The position numbers and the translations under genes were made by a program. Shown here in pieces: positions 6,901 to 14,402 of a DNA stretch of 17,188 nucleotides (positions are counted from its first letter, which is position 1; the number at the start of each line of letters is the position of its first letter). The notes under the pieces were generated by a model. That model was not told the DNA's origin. It ran no database searches and saw nothing but the letters and a program-made list of their open reading frames with translations. Source of the stretch: an uncultured Clostridium sp. (lineage in GTDB: Bacteria > Bacillota > Clostridia > TANB77 > CAG-508); assembly GCA_958422985.1 (NCBI GenBank), contig CATZPY010000023.1, positions 1 through 17,188 of the forward strand, in the 5' to 3' direction.

Positions 6901-7464
6901 ATGAAATGTCAAAAATGTGGTAGTAAAGAAGCAAATGTAAAATATACACAAATTATTAATGGTGTAAAAAAAGAAATGAATTTATGCGAAGATTGTGCAA
7001 AGGAACTTGGAATAGGTAGAGAACTTAACTTTAATATGTCTATGAATTTGCCAAGTTTTTTAGGAGGATTTTTTGATGAATACAATATGGATTCATTCAT
7101 TCCTTCTATAGGTTCTATAAGGGAAGAAGGATGTAACACTTGTGGTACAACTTATAACGAGTTTGCAAATACAGGTTTATTTGGTTGTATGGAATGCTAC
7201 GATATATTTGCAGATAGATTGGACCCAATATTAAGAAATATACAAGGTTCTAATAGGCATATAGGTAGAAAATCTAGAAGTTTAGATAAAAGTATAGTAA
7301 AAAACATGGAAGAAAAGCAAAAAGAATTAAATAAAAATAAAGAAAATAAAAAAGATTCTAAAGAAAGTTTGGAAGAAAAATTAAAATTAGCAATTAAAGA
7401 AGAAAGATATGAAGATGCTGCAAAAATAAGAGATGAAATAAAAAAATTAAATAAAGAAAGTTAA
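6901..7464 (+). CDS. mcsA: McsA, zinc-finger activator of McsB
   Basis: This 187-residue protein has four CxxC pairs: C3/C6, C29/C32, C78/C81 and C96/C99, making two treble-clef-like zinc sites. A charged linker (135-155) leads to a C-terminal UVR motif (LEEKLKLAIKEERYEDAAKI, 157-176). McsA binds and activates the arginine kinase McsB and takes part in CtsR and ClpC control. The start at 6901 is chosen because AAGGAGG lies 8 nt upstream and because it begins with the first CxxC (MKCQKC); a longer in-frame start at 6877 would engulf that ribosome site. All eight cysteines are intact, in contrast to the changes seen in McsB. Confidence 0.93.
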   Translation: MKCQKCGSKEANVKYTQIINGVKKEMNLCEDCAKELGIGRELNFNMSMNLPSFLGGFFDEYNMDSFIPSIGSIREEGCNTCGTTYNEFANTGLFGCMECYDIFADRLDPILRNIQGSNRHIGRKSRSLDKSIVKNMEEKQKELNKNKENKKDSKESLEEKLKLAIKEERYEDAAKIRDEIKKLNKES

Positions 7465-7514
7465 TAAGAATCTGAATTAAATTAAAATTGAATATATTTT
7501 AGGAGGTAATATAT

Positions 7515-8531
7515 ATGCTAAATTGGTATTTACAAAGCGGGAAAGATTCAGATGTAATAATAAGTTCTAGAATAAGACTTGCAAGAAATATATCAAATTA
7601 TCCATTCGAAACTAAATGTAATATTTCGAAAAAGGAAGAAATAACAAACTTTATAGAAAAATCAATTTCTGGGAATAAATATGGAATTAAACTTTTAAGA
7701 CTAAAAGATATGGATAATATTACAATAAATAGCTTAATAGAAAAAAGATTAATAAGCCCAGACTTTGTAAGAAATAAAGATAATGCAAAGGCAATACTTA
7801 TAAATGATGATGAAAATATATGTGCAATGATACATACAGAAGATCATATTAGTTTGCAAGTTTTTGGAGCAGGATTAGAATTAGATAATTTATTAAATTT
7901 AATTATAGAGTTAGATGAAATTTTAGACGAAAAGCTAAAATTTGCTTTTAATGAAAAATATGGATTTTTAACAGCGTGCCCAATAGAAGCAGGAACAGCA
8001 ATGAAAGCTTCTGTAATGGTGCATGTACCAGCACTACAAATTACATGTAATATAGGAAAAGTACTAGAAATAATAAATAATTTTGGTATGAATGTAACAG
8101 GAATTCATGGTGAAGGAAGCAAGTCTGAAGGCGCATTATACCAAATATCTAATAAACAAACATTAGGAATTTCGGAAAAAGAGATTATTAAAAAACTAAA
8201 ACTAATAACAGACAAAATAATAGAACAAGAAAGAATTGCTAGAAAATATTTAGGTAAAAATAGATTGAATTTAGAAGATAAGTTATATAGAGATTATGGA
8301 ATTTTAACAAATTGTAGAAAGATTTCAGAAAGTGAATGTAAAGATTTGCTATCGACAGTAAAACTAGGAACAGATTTAGGAATTATTAACGAATTAACAG
8401 ATTTAAAAATTAGTAAATTACAATTATATATACAAGATGCAAATTTACAAAAGTTTTTAGGAACAAAGTTAGAAGGAATAGAGCTAGATGCTAAAAGAGC
8501 AAATGTTATAAAAACTATTATAAATGAATAG
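7515..8531 (+). CDS. mcsB: McsB, protein-arginine kinase family, with altered ATP-site residues
   Basis: This 338-residue protein is clearly a McsB orthologue by order and motifs: SSRIRLARN at 17-25, LTACPIEAGT at 152-161, ASVMVHVPAL at 165-174, GEGSKSEG and YQISNKQTLG at 199-218. McsB phosphorylates arginines on CtsR and damaged proteins, marking them for ClpC-ClpP. It keeps the catalytic-type residues E109, C155 and E200, and phosphate-site R19 and R21. However, positions matching the ATP-phosphate arginines R125, R176 and R207 of Bacillus/Geobacillus McsB are S113, K164 and T195, with the 51 and 31 residue spacing preserved. KHLISP reads KRLISP, and the phosphoarginine-pocket motif RDxxRA reads LDAKRA (324-329). 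The frame is intact and the TAGGAGGT ribosome site is strong, so it is expressed, but kinase activity is in doubt. Confidence 0.9.
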   Translation: MLNWYLQSGKDSDVIISSRIRLARNISNYPFETKCNISKKEEITNFIEKSISGNKYGIKLLRLKDMDNITINSLIEKRLISPDFVRNKDNAKAILINDDENICAMIHTEDHISLQVFGAGLELDNLLNLIIELDEILDEKLKFAFNEKYGFLTACPIEAGTAMKASVMVHVPALQITCNIGKVLEIINNFGMNVTGIHGEGSKSEGALYQISNKQTLGISEKEIIKKLKLITDKIIEQERIARKYLGKNRLNLEDKLYRDYGILTNCRKISESECKDLLSTVKLGTDLGIINELTDLKISKLQLYIQDANLQKFLGTKLEGIELDAKRANVIKTIINE

Positions 8532-8619
8532 GTATTAGTTCACACATTTAAATGGAATAATAAGTCAAAATTAAGAATTAAATTTGAACAACTATATTAT
8601 AAGAGGAGGTAAAAAGTTT

Positions 8620-11058
8620 ATGACATATAAATTTACGAATAGTGCACAAAATGTTTTAGAAATAGCAAAAGAAATTGCAATAGAATTAGGACATAATTAC
8701 ATAGGAACAGAACATTTATTATATGGTTTGACAGAAGAAGATAATGGCGTTGCAAGCAAAGTATTAGAAAATCAAAATATAAATTCCGAAAATGTATTAG
8801 AAGAGATAGAAAACTTAATAGGAAGAGAAGAAAAAAATATTACTAGTTTAGGTTTTACACCAAGAACTAAAAGAGTATTGGAAAATGCTTTTGTAGAAGC
8901 TAGAAAGCTAGATTCAGATTATATAGGAACAGAGCATATTTTAATAGGGATAATGAGAGAAGCAGATAGTATTGCTGTAAGAATATTATTAGATTTAGGC
9001 ATTAACCCACAAAAATTGTATAATGAAATTGTAAAAGTAATAGAAGAAGATGAAGACATCAATATGCAAGAAGGAAGCCAAGCAAGAAAACAAGGTAGTT
9101 TTAATTCTACTCCTACATTAAACCAATATGGAACAGATTTAACTAAAAGTGCGGGACTTGGAAAACTGGATCCTGTAATAGGAAGAAAAAATGAAATAGA
9201 AAGAGTAATACAAATTTTATCTAGAAGAACTAAAAATAACCCTTGTCTAATAGGAGAACCAGGAGTTGGAAAAACAGCAGTTGTAGAGGGGTTAGCTGAA
9301 AAAATAGTACAAGGAGATGTTCCAGAATTATTAAAAGATAAAAGAGTTGTAACAATAGATTTATCTAGTATGGTTGCAGGTGCAAAATATAGAGGAGATT
9401 TTGAAGAAAGAATAAAAAAAGCTTTAAACGAAGTAAAAAAAGCTGGTGATGTAATATTATTTATAGACGAAATTCACACAATAGTAGGAGCTGGCTCAGC
9501 AGAAGGTGCTATTGATGCAGCAAATATTTTAAAACCATTACTTGCTAGAGGTGATATACAATTAATTGGTGCTACAACTTTAAATGAATATAGAAAATAT
9601 ATAGAAAAAGATAGTGCATTAGAAAGAAGATTTAGCCCTGTAAATGTAAATGAACCAACACACGCAGAAACCATAGAAATATTAAAAGGAATAAGGGATA
9701 AATATGAAGCTCATCATAATATAAAAATACTAGATGAAGCTATAGAATCTGCTGTAGAATTATCTAGTAGATATATAAATGATAGATTTTTACCAGATAA
9801 AGCAATAGATTTAATAGATGAAGCATCTTCAAAATTAAGATTATCAGCTTTAAAAGAACCAGATAGTTTGAAAGAAAAAGAAATGAAAATAGAAGAAATG
9901 AATAAAGAAAAAGAAGATGCTGTAAAAGTCCAAAAATTTGAAAGGGCTGCTAAAATAAGAGATGAAGTAAATAAATTAAAAGAAGAACTAGAAGAGGAAA
10001 GAAACAAGTGGAAGAATAAGAAAACAAAAGCTATTGCCAAATTAACACAAGAGGATATTGCTAAAACAATTGCAAGTTGGACAGGTATACCAGTTAATAA
10101 GATTAGCCAAGATGAAAATAAAAAGTTAAAGAATTTAGATAAAGAATTGCATAAAAGAGTTGTTGGTCAAAATGAAGCTGTTGAGGCTGTTGCAAAAGCA
10201 ATACGAAGAAGTAGAGTAGGTCTTAAAAATCCTAATAGACCAATAGGCTCATTTCTTTTCTTAGGGCCAACAGGTGTAGGAAAAACAGAATTATCTAAAG
10301 CTTTAGCAGAAGGACTATTTGGAACAGAAAATGCAATGATAAGAGTTGATATGTCAGAATTTATGGAACCACATTCTGTTGCTAAGTTGATTGGTGCACC
10401 TCCAGGATATGTTGGTTTTGATGATGGTGGTCAATTAACAGAGAAAATTAGAAGAAAGCCATATTCTGTAATATTATTTGATGAAATAGAAAAGGCACAT
10501 CCAGATGTTATGAATATGTTACTTCAAATTTTAGAGGATGGTAGATTAACAGATAGCCAAGGTAGAACAGTAAACTTTAAAAATACAGTAATAATTATGA
10601 CCTCAAATATAGGTGCAAGACTAATTACAGATAAGAAATCTTTAGGTTTTATAGATAAAGCAGAGCAAGATTTAGCAAAGGAATATGAAGAAATAAAGAA
10701 AAATGTAATAGCAGAATTAAAAAAGGAATTAAGACCAGAATTTATAAATCGTATAGATGATATTATAGTATTCCATAAGTTAAACGATAGTGAAATAAAG
10801 AGTATAATAGACTTGTTATTAAAAAATGTTGAGGAGAGATTACAAGAGCAAGGCTTAGAGATAAAAATTGATAAAAGTGTAAAAGACTTAATAGCTAAAA
10901 AAGGTGTAGATAAAGACTTTGGTGCAAGACCACTTCGTAGAGCTATACAAAATATTGTAGAAGATAAATTAGCAGAAGAAATACTAGATGGTAATATAAA
11001 ACCAGGTTTAAAAGGAAAACTAGTAGCAAAAGAAGATAAAGTAGAGCTTAAAATTTGA
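8620..11058 (+). CDS. clpC: ClpC, AAA+ unfoldase of the ClpCP protease
   Basis: This 812-residue protein is full length for ClpC. Two Clp-N repeats (about 1-145) each carry the GTEH motif (E31 and E105), the site used to bind phosphoarginine in B. subtilis ClpC (E32, E106). AAA domain 1 has Walker A GEPGVGKT at 212-219 and Walker B VILFIDE at 278-284. The middle domain (about 420-465) contains a UVR-like coiled coil. AAA domain 2 has GPTGVGKT at 549-556 and VILFDE at 617-622. LGF at 675-677 is the ClpP-docking loop. The ATG at 8620 is chosen because AGGAGGT lies 9 nt upstream; an in-frame TTG at 8584 is spurious. It is the last gene of the CtsR operon and ends in TGA. clpP is not in the window. 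Confidence 0.96.
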   Translation: MTYKFTNSAQNVLEIAKEIAIELGHNYIGTEHLLYGLTEEDNGVASKVLENQNINSENVLEEIENLIGREEKNITSLGFTPRTKRVLENAFVEARKLDSDYIGTEHILIGIMREADSIAVRILLDLGINPQKLYNEIVKVIEEDEDINMQEGSQARKQGSFNSTPTLNQYGTDLTKSAGLGKLDPVIGRKNEIERVIQILSRRTKNNPCLIGEPGVGKTAVVEGLAEKIVQGDVPELLKDKRVVTIDLSSMVAGAKYRGDFEERIKKALNEVKKAGDVILFIDEIHTIVGAGSAEGAIDAANILKPLLARGDIQLIGATTLNEYRKYIEKDSALERRFSPVNVNEPTHAETIEILKGIRDKYEAHHNIKILDEAIESAVELSSRYINDRFLPDKAIDLIDEASSKLRLSALKEPDSLKEKEMKIEEMNKEKEDAVKVQKFERAAKIRDEVNKLKEELEEERNKWKNKKTKAIAKLTQEDIAKTIASWTGIPVNKISQDENKKLKNLDKELHKRVVGQNEAVEAVAKAIRRSRVGLKNPNRPIGSFLFLGPTGVGKTELSKALAEGLFGTENAMIRVDMSEFMEPHSVAKLIGAPPGYVGFDDGGQLTEKIRRKPYSVILFDEIEKAHPDVMNMLLQILEDGRLTDSQGRTVNFKNTVIIMTSNIGARLITDKKSLGFIDKAEQDLAKEYEEIKKNVIAELKKELRPEFINRIDDIIVFHKLNDSEIKSIIDLLLKNVEERLQEQGLEIKIDKSVKDLIAKKGVDKDFGARPLRRAIQNIVEDKLAEEILDGNIKPGLKGKLVAKEDKVELKI

Positions 11059-11083
11059 TATTTTATGTAAATAATAGTATAAT
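11055..11083 (+). promoter_or_regulatory. Promoter of the small gene after clpC
   Basis: TTGATA (11055-11060) and TATAAT (11078-11083) are separated by exactly 17 bp, close to the ideal vegetative promoter. The -35 overlaps the clpC stop codon. Transcription would begin about 11090, some 35 nt before the small gene's ATG. Confidence 0.7.
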
Positions 11084-11124
11084 ATAAGAAGTTACATTAG
11101 TTGAACACAGAAGGGAGAAAAAAC

Positions 11125-11292
11125 ATGATTGATGAAAAACATTATGAGTTACTTGAATTGCAAACATACGAAAAAAATGAGGCTTATGAGCGGATTAAAT
11201 TAATGTATGGTACAATGAAAGGAGTAACGACCTATCCTGCTGAAGATGGCAAGTATTACATTGTTCAAAGCAAAGTAATAGCCAAGTTGTAA
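11125..11292 (+). CDS. Small unknown protein (55 aa)
   Basis: The product is not recognised. It is 55 residues, soluble-looking, with no signal peptide or membrane segment; the first half is rich in charged residues and tyrosine (MIDEKHYELLEL, NEAYERIKLMYG), and the second half is a short TYPAEDGKYYIVQSK stretch that could be a beta hairpin. Support for a real gene is the AAGGGAGA ribosome site 6-7 nt before the ATG, a strong promoter of its own, and a strong terminator directly after the stop. Codon use is less A/T-biased than in the neighbours (CGG, ACG, ACC, GGC, GCC occur; 54 of 168 bases are G or C), hinting at a different history. The in-frame TTG at 11101 is upstream of the ribosome site and not favoured. 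Confidence 0.65.
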   Translation: MIDEKHYELLELQTYEKNEAYERIKLMYGTMKGVTTYPAEDGKYYIVQSKVIAKL

Positions 11293-11294
11293 AA

Positions 11295-11336
11295 AAGAAA
11301 AAGGAGAAAGTGCTAATTGCACTTCTCCTTTTTCTT
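11295..11336. terminator. Strong bidirectional intrinsic terminator
   Basis: AAGAAAAAGGAGAAAGTGC (11295-11313) pairs with GCACTTCTCCTTTTTCTT (11319-11336) around the loop TAATT, with one bulged A. T-rich tracts lie on both sides: TTTTTCTTAATTT on plus and TTTTTCTTTTTT on minus. It ends the small gene on plus and the dapA-HD-dapB unit on minus. Confidence 0.88.
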
Positions 11337-11364
11337 AATTTAAAAATAAAATTTTATAAATTTT

Positions 11365-12117
11365 CTAGTCATTATTAATTAAATTATTCATATTATACAT
11401 ACCATTATTTTTATTTACTATGTATTTTGCAGCCATAACAGCACCATTTGCAAAAACTGTTCTAGAATAGCATCTGTGGGTTACTTCTAAAGTTTCATGT
11501 TCACCAAAAAATTGTACAGTATGTTCACCAACAATATTTCCACCACGAATAGAAGAAAATCCAATTTCTAGCTTATTTCTTTTTTCACGTTTATTATGTC
11601 TATCAAATTCGTAAATCATTTTATTATTATTTGCTTCATTAATACTATCTGCTAAAAATAATGCTGTACCACTAGGACTATCTATTTTTCTATTATGATG
11701 AGTTTCTATAATTTCGATATCTGTATTTGGTAAGCTTTTTGATAAAGAAGCTACAATTTTAGCCATTAAATTTATATCGTAAGACATATTGGCAGACTTA
11801 AAAATAGGAATATATTTTGAATATTCATTTATAGTGTCTAATTGTTCCTTAGTAAAACCAGTAGTAGCAATTACTACAGGAATATTGTTTTCTTTTGCGT
11901 AACTTAAAATATTTAAAGTAGCAACTGGAACAGAAAAGTCTATTATAACATCTGGCTTTTCTTCTATTTTAGAAACATTTGTATAAACAGGGGATGTATA
12001 CATTCCAGTATTTTCTTTGTCAACACCACCAACAAGTACAATATCCTTATCATTATCTATTACATTTGCAACTTCTTGTCCCATTTTTCCATTTATTCCA
12101 TTTATTAGTATTTTCAT
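11365..12117 (-). CDS. dapB: 4-Hydroxy-tetrahydrodipicolinate reductase (DapB)
   Basis: This 250-residue enzyme reduces the DapA product with NAD(P)H on the way to diaminopimelate and lysine. The Rossmann loop is GINGKMG at 7-13, then ATTGFT at 84-89 and SANMSYDIN at 108-116. The catalytic block ETHHNRKIDSPSGTA spans 138-152 with H140/H141 and K144. The C-terminal region has GGNIVGEHTV and EVTHRCYSR. The length is slightly short of E. coli DapB, as is common in Firmicutes. The start at 12117 follows AAAGGACGAACAAAA; an ATG 18 nt upstream lacks a ribosome site, lies just before this one, and would add MKGRTK. It is the last gene of the dapA-HD-dapB unit, 33 nt after the HD gene. Confidence 0.95.
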   Translation of the reverse strand: MKILINGINGKMGQEVANVIDNDKDIVLVGGVDKENTGMYTSPVYTNVSKIEEKPDVIIDFSVPVATLNILSYAKENNIPVVIATTGFTKEQLDTINEYSKYIPIFKSANMSYDINLMAKIVASLSKSLPNTDIEIIETHHNRKIDSPSGTALFLADSINEANNNKMIYEFDRHNKREKRNKLEIGFSSIRGGNIVGEHTVQFFGEHETLEVTHRCYSRTVFANGAVMAAKYIVNKNNGMYNMNNLINND

Positions 12118-12150
12118 TTTTGTTCGTCCTTTCATATCGCCAAAATAAAA

Positions 12151-12693
12151 TTAAAATCGTACAAACAAAACAGTTAAGAAAATATAAGCATATCTATAAG
12201 CCATTTTCAAATTATAACGTTTATTTAAATATTTAAAAAATTCAACTGTAGCACAATATTTGTCTACAAATGTTACTATATAACTTTCTATGTATTTAGG
12301 AAACTTAATAGTTAAAGGCCACATGTGTTTTACGATAATATCTTTTTCTAAATCATTTAGCTCAAAATTTTTTAATGAATTTTGCAAAGCTATTTTAGGA
12401 TGAGCAAAAGCATGTAATTCCTTAAAAGAATTAATTTTTCTTGGCTCATGCCAGTCATACAAAAAGAAATCATGAAGCATTGCAGCACGTGAAGCAGAAA
12501 AATAGTTTAAGTTAAATTTTTTACATATTAAATAAGTATAATATGCAACATGTAAACAATGGTTATAGCATGATGTAGTAGAATGTTGCATATAATTACT
12601 CATTTCTCTAACTTTTTCATTTAGACGAATATCATTTATTATATTTTTAAATTCTAAATAATTTTCTTCATTTTTTAATTTTTTAAAAAACAT
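12151..12693 (-). CDS. HD-domain phosphohydrolase, function unknown
   Basis: This 180-residue protein has a complete HD metal motif: H45 (YNHCLHVAYY), H74-D75 (AAMLHDFFLYDW) and D144 (TFVDKYCA), with further conserved-looking histidines at H94 and H98 (HAFAHPK) and H123 (VKHMWPLT). It matches a family of small Firmicute HD proteins whose substrate is unknown; candidates are phosphate esters or nucleotides. The last 16 residues are hydrophobic and aromatic (AYRYAYIFLTVLFVRF) and may be a membrane-associating tail. Its ribosome site is weak (GGGATGTGGATAA). It sits between dapA and dapB on the same strand, 33 nt from dapB and 113 nt from dapA, so it is probably co-transcribed, though nothing in the protein ties it to lysine synthesis. 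Confidence 0.82.
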   Translation of the reverse strand: MFFKKLKNEENYLEFKNIINDIRLNEKVREMSNYMQHSTTSCYNHCLHVAYYTYLICKKFNLNYFSASRAAMLHDFFLYDWHEPRKINSFKELHAFAHPKIALQNSLKNFELNDLEKDIIVKHMWPLTIKFPKYIESYIVTFVDKYCATVEFFKYLNKRYNLKMAYRYAYIFLTVLFVRF

Positions 12694-12706
12694 TTATCCA
12701 CATCCC

Positions 12707-12740
12707 ATAATATTTATATAATATCTTATATAAATATTAT
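12707..12740. repeat. 15-bp all-AT palindrome between dapA and the HD gene
   Basis: ATAATATTTATATAA (12707-12721) is the exact reverse complement of 12726-12740, with a 4-nt TATC loop. It contains no G or C, so as RNA it would be a modest hairpin. It lies 14 nt before the HD-protein start, where it could cover the start region or supply a promoter -10 for that gene. Confidence 0.5.
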
Positions 12741-12806
12741 ATCATCTAGAAAAAAACATGTGAATAAAGTTAATTAAATCTTAATATTTAATATATAGCT
12801 AGCAAT

Positions 12807-13691
12807 TTAAATTAATCCAAAATTTTTTAAAGAATTTTGTAATTTTTCTTTGTTTTTATTTGATAAACTAACTAAAGGCAATCTTGGATTTCCAAAATTA
12901 TAACCAATAATATTTAAAGCTTCTTTTACTGGAATAGGGTTAACTTCGCAAAATAAGCTTTCTATTAAATCTATTGCATCTAATTGCATTTTTCTAGCTT
13001 GCGAAATATTTCCATCAAAGAAATTTTGAACCATATTATGTGTATATTTTGGTGCAACATTAGAAAGAACAGATATAACACCAAGACCTCCTAAAGAAAG
13101 TACAGGAATAATTTGGTCATCATTACCAGAATAGATATGTAAATTATCCTTACATAATTCAGCAATTTTGGCAACTTGCGAAATATTACCACTAGCTTCT
13201 TTTATAGCTACAATGTTTGAAATTTTAGAAAGTGCTAAACATGTTTCTGGAGTAATATTTACACCAGTTCTACTAGATACACTATATACAATTATTGGTA
13301 AATTTGTAGAATTTGCTATTGCTTTATAATGCTCTATTAGCCCGGCTTGTGTAGTTTTGTTATAATATGGTGTTACAACTAACAAACCATCTGCACCAAC
13401 AGATTCAGCATATTTAGACATTTCTATTGCAGATGCAGTGTTATTAGAACCAGTTCCAGCAATTACAGGAATTCTACCATTAACTCTATCTATAGCAAAT
13501 TTAATAGTATCTTTTTTTTCTTTTTCTGTCATTGTAGAAGATTCACCAGTAGTACCACATACTATAATACTATCAACACCTTCAGAAATTTGAAATTCTA
13601 TTAATTTCCCAAACTCTTCAAAATTTATGCCATCTTTTGTAAATGGTGTGGAGATGGCTGTACCACAACCCTTAAATATAACTTTTTTCAT
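12807..13691 (-). CDS. dapA: 4-Hydroxy-tetrahydrodipicolinate synthase (DapA)
   Basis: This 294-residue, full-length DapA condenses pyruvate with aspartate semialdehyde, the first committed step to diaminopimelate and lysine. Seen are the GTTGE motif with T47/T48, Y136 (VYSV), R141 at the substrate entrance, and the Schiff-base lysine K164 (AIKEASGN), matching the E. coli layout; the GND motif at 189-191 and VLSNVAP at 208-214 also fit. The start at 13691 follows GGGAGATGTTATT; an in-frame ATG five codons upstream would place this ribosome site inside the gene. It heads the dapA-HD-dapB unit and is divergent from the DtxR-family gene. No riboswitch-sized leader or lysine-box structure is visible in the 196-bp intergenic space. 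Confidence 0.96.
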   Translation of the reverse strand: MKKVIFKGCGTAISTPFTKDGINFEEFGKLIEFQISEGVDSIIVCGTTGESSTMTEKEKKDTIKFAIDRVNGRIPVIAGTGSNNTASAIEMSKYAESVGADGLLVVTPYYNKTTQAGLIEHYKAIANSTNLPIIVYSVSSRTGVNITPETCLALSKISNIVAIKEASGNISQVAKIAELCKDNLHIYSGNDDQIIPVLSLGGLGVISVLSNVAPKYTHNMVQNFFDGNISQARKMQLDAIDLIESLFCEVNPIPVKEALNIIGYNFGNPRLPLVSLSNKNKEKLQNSLKNFGLI

Positions 13692-13761
13692 AATAACATC
13701 TCCCATAGAGATTTTTTAGCTTATATAATTATATGTAGCTAGTTTCTATTGTATTATATGA

Positions 13762-13767
13762 TATAAT
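13762..13767 (+). promoter_or_regulatory. Probable -10 element for the DtxR-family gene
   Basis: TATAAT at 13762-13767 is preceded 16 nt upstream by a poor -35 (TAGTTT). Transcription would start near 13774, leaving a leader of about 110 nt that is AT-rich with no clear structure. The dapA promoter must lie in the same 13692-13887 interval; ATTATA at 13728-13733 is a candidate minus-strand -10. Confidence 0.4.
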
Positions 13768-13887
13768 ATAGAAAAAATAAATAAATTATGGAAAAAAGAT
13801 ATATAATAATATATAATTATTACAAATTAAAGGATTTTAGAGATGAACATATAGAAAACAAATAATACAAAGTTAGGAGAGAAAAAA

Positions 13888-14343
13888 ATGACAGCATCAC
13901 AAGAAGATTATTTAAAAACAATATATATATTAATATTACATAAAAATGAGGCAAGGGTTACAGATATTGCAGATTATTTGCAAGTTAGTAAAGCAAGTGT
14001 AAATAGAGCATTAAAGTCATTAAAAGAAATAGATCTTGTTGACTACGAAGCTTATGGTGAAATTAAGCTAACAGAAAGAGGGAAAGAAGAGGCAACAAAT
14101 GTTATAAAAAAGCATAATGTTTTAAAGGCTTTTTTAATTCAAATACTAAATGTTGATAGTAAAACAGCAGAAGAAGAAGCAAAAAAAATGAAATATGCTA
14201 TTTCAGAAGATACAGTTAATAAATTTTCGGAGTATATTAAAAGCATAATAAAAGTGGATGAATTAAAATGTAACTATAGCCCAGAAAATGAAAGATGCCA
14301 AAATTGTATAAAACTAACCAAGCATAAAAATAAGGTTAAATAG
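13888..14343 (+). CDS. DtxR/MntR-family transcriptional regulator lacking the usual metal ligands
   Basis: This 151-residue protein has the DtxR/MntR architecture: an N-terminal SQEDYLKTIYIL helix, a winged helix-turn-helix (ARVTDIADYLQVSKASVNRA, 22-41), a wing ending LTERGKE, and a dimerisation helix pair at 70-120. Family members bind Mn or Fe and repress uptake genes. Here D7 and H76 remain, but positions matching B. subtilis MntR E11, E99, E102 and H103 are K10, K99, K102 and Y103. The C-terminus adds C128, C137 and C140 (Cx8Cx2C) in place of an SH3-like domain. It may be metal-independent or use the Cys cluster. A TAGGAGAG ribosome site precedes the ATG. It stands alone between asd (convergent) and dapA (divergent); no target is evident. 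Confidence 0.82.
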   Translation: MTASQEDYLKTIYILILHKNEARVTDIADYLQVSKASVNRALKSLKEIDLVDYEAYGEIKLTERGKEEATNVIKKHNVLKAFLIQILNVDSKTAEEEAKKMKYAISEDTVNKFSEYIKSIIKVDELKCNYSPENERCQNCIKLTKHKNKVK

Positions 14344-14359
14344 AACTTTTTTAAGCAAT

Positions 14360-14397
14360 AAAAACCCGGGATTTTAAGGACCATTCCCTAATCCCGG
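14360..14397 (-). terminator. Intrinsic terminator of asd
   Basis: CCGGGATT (14366-14373) pairs with AATCCCGG (14390-14397), and the inner bases can extend the stem with one mismatch. On the minus strand the stem is followed by GTTTTTATT, a proper T tract, 5 nt past the asd stop. On plus only GAAATAC follows, so any effect on the regulator gene would be through the hairpin alone. It is unusually G/C-rich for this window. Confidence 0.82.
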
Positions 14398-14402
14398 AAA
14401 TA

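Noticed and set aside
8584..8619. Upstream TTG extension of ClpC by 12 residues
   Set aside because: The AGGAGGT ribosome site would fall inside the extension, and ClpC proteins normally begin close to the ATG at 8620.
11979..12236. 85-codon plus-strand frame across the dapB/HD junction
   Set aside because: It is antisense to two real genes, with low-complexity His/Leu/Tyr composition and no ribosome site.
13692..13887. Possible lysine riboswitch upstream of dapA
   Set aside because: The interval is only 196 bp shared by divergent genes, is nearly all A/T, and shows none of the conserved lysine-element sequences or G/C-containing stems.
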